Shown one piece after another: positions 5,930 to 7,972 of a stretch of DNA of 7,972 bases. This DNA is from JAZDCJ01 sp036311985. GTDB taxonomy: Bacteria; Actinomycetota; Actinomycetes; Actinomycetales; Micrococcaceae. The stretch lies in NCBI RefSeq assembly GCF_036311985.1, contig NZ_JAZDCJ010000089.1. The stretch is one strand, 5' to 3'. A program made the translations under genes and the position numbers. The notes below the pieces were generated by a model that saw only the letters and a list, made by a program, of their open reading frames with translations, was not told the DNA's origin and did not search any database. Each line of letters starts with the position of its first letter. Positions within the stretch are counted from its first letter, which is position 1.

Positions 5930-5970
5930 CCCGGACACCGATCCGGGCTACATCGCCTCTGCCAAGAGGC
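5930..5970 (+). terminator. tandem hairpins downstream of znuB, possible terminator
   Basis: Two perfect 6-bp stems follow one another: CCCGGA-CACCGA-TCCGGG (5930-5947) and GCCTCT-GCCA-AGAGGC (5955-5970). They start 39 bases after the znuB stop. No T-run follows, so this is not a classic intrinsic terminator; many actinobacterial terminators lack one. The rest of 5891-6084 holds no gene I can support. Confidence 0.4.
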
Positions 5971-6084
5971 TATGGGTTGTGGCGACACGCACGGCCGCTA
6001 ACCGTGAACCGGCCAGACGACGCCCAGCCGGCACGTTGCCCCGTTTTCTGGGGAACGACATGCTTCGCTGATCAGAGCTGAACA

Positions 6085-6875
6085 GTGCCGGAGAGCCATG
6101 GTCCTGGCCGCAAGCCGTTCATGCCAATCCTCGCCCGCACCCGATCGATTCATCGTCCAGTTGGGCCGATCGCGTATGACTGTGTGAAGTTGATCTTCAT
6201 CCGGCACGGCTCGGCCGTGCTGCTAAGTGAGTTCGGTGAGAAGCCCGTCACGACCGGGGACGTCGTGATGCTGGCGGCGAGCACGCTGTGCGGGAGCGAG
6301 CCCGAAGGCTCGATCACCGTGACGACGCTGTATTTGGACCGGGATTACGTGACCGATCAGGTGTTTTGGCAGCACGCCACTTTGCTGTCCGACCGTCTCG
6401 ATGCCCAGGACCTCCTGAATGAGCGGTACTCCGAACCGGCGCAGATTCTGCGCCTGGGTGAGGACCGCGTGGGCATGCTGATGCCGTGGCTGGACGAGTT
6501 GGTCGCCATCAGCATCGACTCTCGCGCCTCCGAGCGCTTCTACCGGCTCCAGGCACTTCTATTCGCGGTGCTTGACGTGATCGTCCCCTTCGTCACCACC
6601 ACCCCGGTGCGGAAGACCTCGACGCAGCGGAAGGCAACCTACCCCGGCATTACCCGGCCTCACCCTTTCATCCCGTTGAGGGCTGAGGCCCGCCAGGCAG
6701 CCGGCCTGCTCAGTGACCAGCCGGAACGATTGTGGACACTGCAGGAACTGGCTCGGGCCGTGCACCTTTCGCCGTCCCAGCTTGGCCGGGTCTTCACCGA
6801 TGCCTACGGCAAGACCCCGATGACGTATCTGACCACGCTACGTGCCGAGCGCCTGGCCCGGCTACTTCGCGAGAC
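6085..6875 (+). pseudogene. AraC-family transcriptional regulator, 3' end lost to IS21 insertion
   Basis: The remaining roughly 263 codons encode a cupin-type N-terminal domain (IAYDCVKLIFIRHG, SAVLLSEFGEKPVTTGDVVML, TLCGSEPEGSITVTTLYLDRDYV) and the first half of an AraC DNA-binding domain: LWTLQELARAVHLSPSQLGRVFTDAYGKTPMTYLTTLRAERLARLLRE, cited here by segments from about residue 214. The second helix-turn-helix expected after RLARLLRET is absent. The reading frame instead enters TGTCAATGGCC, the start of an IS21-family end. The frame stays open to 7758, but everything after about 6876 is IS sequence read antisense to istB. The start may be GTG 6085 or ATG 6121; neither has a strong ribosome-binding site. 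The product, if made, should lack normal DNA binding. Target genes are not visible. Confidence 0.8.
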
Positions 6876-6881
6876 TGTCAA

Positions 6882-6969
6882 TGGCCATTACGTTCTGCCC
6901 ATGGGCGGCCAGTTGATGTGCCCGCTGGTGGCCAGTAAAACTGCCCGGTTATGGCCAACAGATCTGCCC
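6882..6969. repeat. four tandem 23-bp-period repeats at the IS21 end
   Basis: The motif GGCCA-N8/9-TGCCC occurs four times. GGCCA begins at 6883, 6907, 6930 and 6953; TGCCC begins at 6896, 6919, 6942 and 6965, an exact 23-bp step. Spacer bases differ between copies. IS21-family ends are known to carry repeated transposase-binding sites, and this array fits that role. Confidence 0.85.
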
Positions 6970-7008
6970 ACTGATTCGTTTCGGCGGGGTCGGCCATCGT
7001 TGGGTTGG

Positions 7009-7797
7009 TCAGTTCAAGCGGGTCACTCCTTTTCCGGCGAGGGCCTGGGTAAGACGGACGGAATCGCCGCTGGTCTGGCAGACGTGGGCGTGGTGCAGCA
7101 GTCGGTCAACGGTGGCGGTGGCGAGGGTTTTGGGCATGAGCTCATCGAACCCGGCGGGGTGGAGGTTGGAGCTGATCGCGACGGAGCGTTTTTCGTAGGC
7201 TGCGTCCACGACCCGGTAGAGGCCTTCGGCGGCGTCCGTGGCCACGGGCAACAGACCAATATCATCGATGACCACGAGCTCGGCGCGCAGGATCCGGGCA
7301 ACGGCCCGGGTGACGCTGTCATCGGTTCGGTGGGCGCGGATGAGGACGCCGAGGTCCTCGAGCCTGAACCAAGCGACCCGCATTCCGGCTTCGACGGCCT
7401 GCTGGCCGAGGGCTTCGAGGAAGAACGTCTTCCCCGTCCCCGAGGGCCCGCAGACGACCAAGTTTTCCCTGCGGGTGATCCATTCCAGGGTCCGCAGTGC
7501 CTGCTGGGTCGGGCCCGGGATGGAGGACGCTGCAGGGTCCCACGCCTCGAAGGTCTTCCCGGTCGGGAACCCGGCTGCTTTGCGGCGGGAAGCGAGCATG
7601 GACCGGGCCCGGCCGGCGGCTTCCTCCGTGAAGAGGGCCTTGATGACCTCGGCCGGTTCCCACCGCTGGGCGCGGGCGGTCGCGATCAGGTCCGGGGCCA
7701 GCGCCCGGGCGTGGGGCATTTTCAGGGACCGCATCAGGGCCTCCAGGTCCGCCGGTAGCGGCGGAGCCACGGTATTGGTCGTGGTGACGGGGCTCAT
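7009..7797 (-). CDS. istB: IS21-family transposition helper ATPase IstB
   Basis: This 262-aa AAA+ ATPase assembles on DNA and activates the IstA transposase. An N-terminal helical part (about 1-100, including LMRSLKMPHARALAPDL) is followed by the ATPase core. The core has Walker A GPSGTGKT (117-124), Walker B LVVIDDI with D178/D179, sensor-1 ISSNLHP around N211, and DRLLHHA with R232 as the likely arginine finger. I start it at ATG 7797, which has a strong GGAGGAGG ribosome-binding site five bases upstream and a 4-bp ATGA overlap with the istA stop. The frame extends upstream to 7848, but that part would lie inside istA. Length matches full-size IstB proteins and no lesion is visible. Confidence 0.94.
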   Translation of the reverse strand: MSPVTTTNTVAPPLPADLEALMRSLKMPHARALAPDLIATARAQRWEPAEVIKALFTEEAAGRARSMLASRRKAAGFPTGKTFEAWDPAASSIPGPTQQALRTLEWITRRENLVVCGPSGTGKTFFLEALGQQAVEAGMRVAWFRLEDLGVLIRAHRTDDSVTRAVARILRAELVVIDDIGLLPVATDAAEGLYRVVDAAYEKRSVAISSNLHPAGFDELMPKTLATATVDRLLHHAHVCQTSGDSVRLTQALAGKGVTRLN

Positions 7798-7972
7798 CGG
7801 GCCTCCTCCGGCGTGGTGATGGTTGCGGGGTTGCCGATCGCGGCCCACGCCCCTGTTCCTTGGGTGAGGGAGGTGGCTTCGTTGGCGGCGTGGGTGGTAG
7901 TGCGGCGGATGTTGGCGTTCAAGATCGAGGCGAGGTCCGGGTGCGCGAACCGGCCGTGCAGGGCGGCGTCGC
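7794..7972 (-). CDS. istA: IS21-family transposase IstA, C-terminal fragment at window edge
   Basis: Fifty-eight codons are visible before the TGA at 7796-7794. They read in frame as DAALHGRFAHPDLASILN, then ANIRRTTTHAANEATSLTQG and a short Pro/Thr-rich tail. The position just upstream of istB, with an ATGA overlap, is the standard istAB arrangement. The catalytic DDE domain lies beyond the window, so activity cannot be judged. Confidence 0.8.
   Translation of the reverse strand, partial: DAALHGRFAHPDLASILNANIRRTTTHAANEATSLTQGTGAWAAIGNPATITTPEEAR

Larger units (their letters stand above)
6876..7972 (-). mobile_element. IS21-family insertion sequence, istB-side end, partial
   Basis: The element enters the window from the right edge and ends at about 6876 with TGTCAATGGCC, a TGT-type tip as in IS21 relatives. 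It contains the complete istB, the final 58 codons of istA, and a 133-bp non-coding end with four 23-bp-period repeats. The istA start, the far terminal repeat and the target duplication are outside the window. The terminal base is placed from where AraC homology stops and from the TGT motif. Confidence 0.85.

Noticed and set aside
5814..6071. 85-aa open frame beyond znuB
   Set aside because: It overlaps the end of znuB, has no recognisable domain and includes the hairpin region; no ribosome-binding site supports it.
6876..7758. Continuation of the AraC frame into a 557-aa protein
   Set aside because: Beyond 6876 it is the IS21 end and then the antisense of istB. It is not a genuine AraC tail, though it may act as a chance read-through tail.
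1..7972. CRISPR arrays, tRNA or rRNA genes, riboswitches
   Set aside because: No spaced identical repeats, cloverleaf-like or rRNA sequences were seen. The only regular array (6882-6969) is an IS21 end.

Overview
The window is GC-rich DNA with G/C-biased third codon positions, GTG/CTG starts and 4-bp start/stop overlaps. Together with the protein families present (an SmtB-Zur operon, an IS1380 element, a cupin-AraC regulator), this points to an actinobacterium (Actinomycetota). I cannot place it more precisely. The core is a zinc-homeostasis locus of about 4.2 kb (1681-5890), flanked on each side by an unrelated insertion sequence.

Left (about 3-1679): a complete IS1380-family insertion sequence with one DDE transposase and matching imperfect terminal inverted repeats. 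Its right end abuts the stop codon of zur. The base pattern fits a 5-bp target duplication (CTTAG) that contains the zur TAA.

Middle, minus strand (3249 down to 1681): a stand-alone Fur-family regulator, then a tightly overlapping three-gene operon: an SmtB/ArsR-type zinc sensor with a full alpha-5 metal site, a 101-aa histidine-rich protein made of two 37-aa repeats, and Zur. The joins are ATGA and CTGA, which implies an unusual CTG start for zur. The smtB-zur pairing is known from Mycobacterium tuberculosis, where SmtB releases the operon when zinc is high and zinc-loaded Zur then shuts off import. The histidine-rich gene sits between them here.

Middle, plus strand (3304-5890): a complete ZnuABC-type importer in order znuA-znuC-znuB with 4-bp overlaps. 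It diverges from the stand-alone Fur gene. The region between them carries a good sigma-70-type promoter for znuA (TTGACA-N17-TAGTCT). A promoter for the Fur gene lies on the other strand, and the two -10 hexamers overlap. A 15-bp Zur-box-like sequence covers the znuA -35 and the start of the Fur gene, so one operator could control both directions.

Right (about 6085-7972): an AraC-family regulator gene cut in its DNA-binding domain by an IS21-family element. The window holds that element's istB-side end, with four 23-bp-period repeats, the complete istB, and the last codons of istA. The rest of the element and any AraC remainder lie beyond the window.

The most interesting parts are the regulatory design (two Fur paralogues plus SmtB around one importer, with a shared bidirectional promoter/operator), the duplicated histidine-rich protein, and the CTG-initiated zur. 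Each gene family is known. I see no wholly new system.
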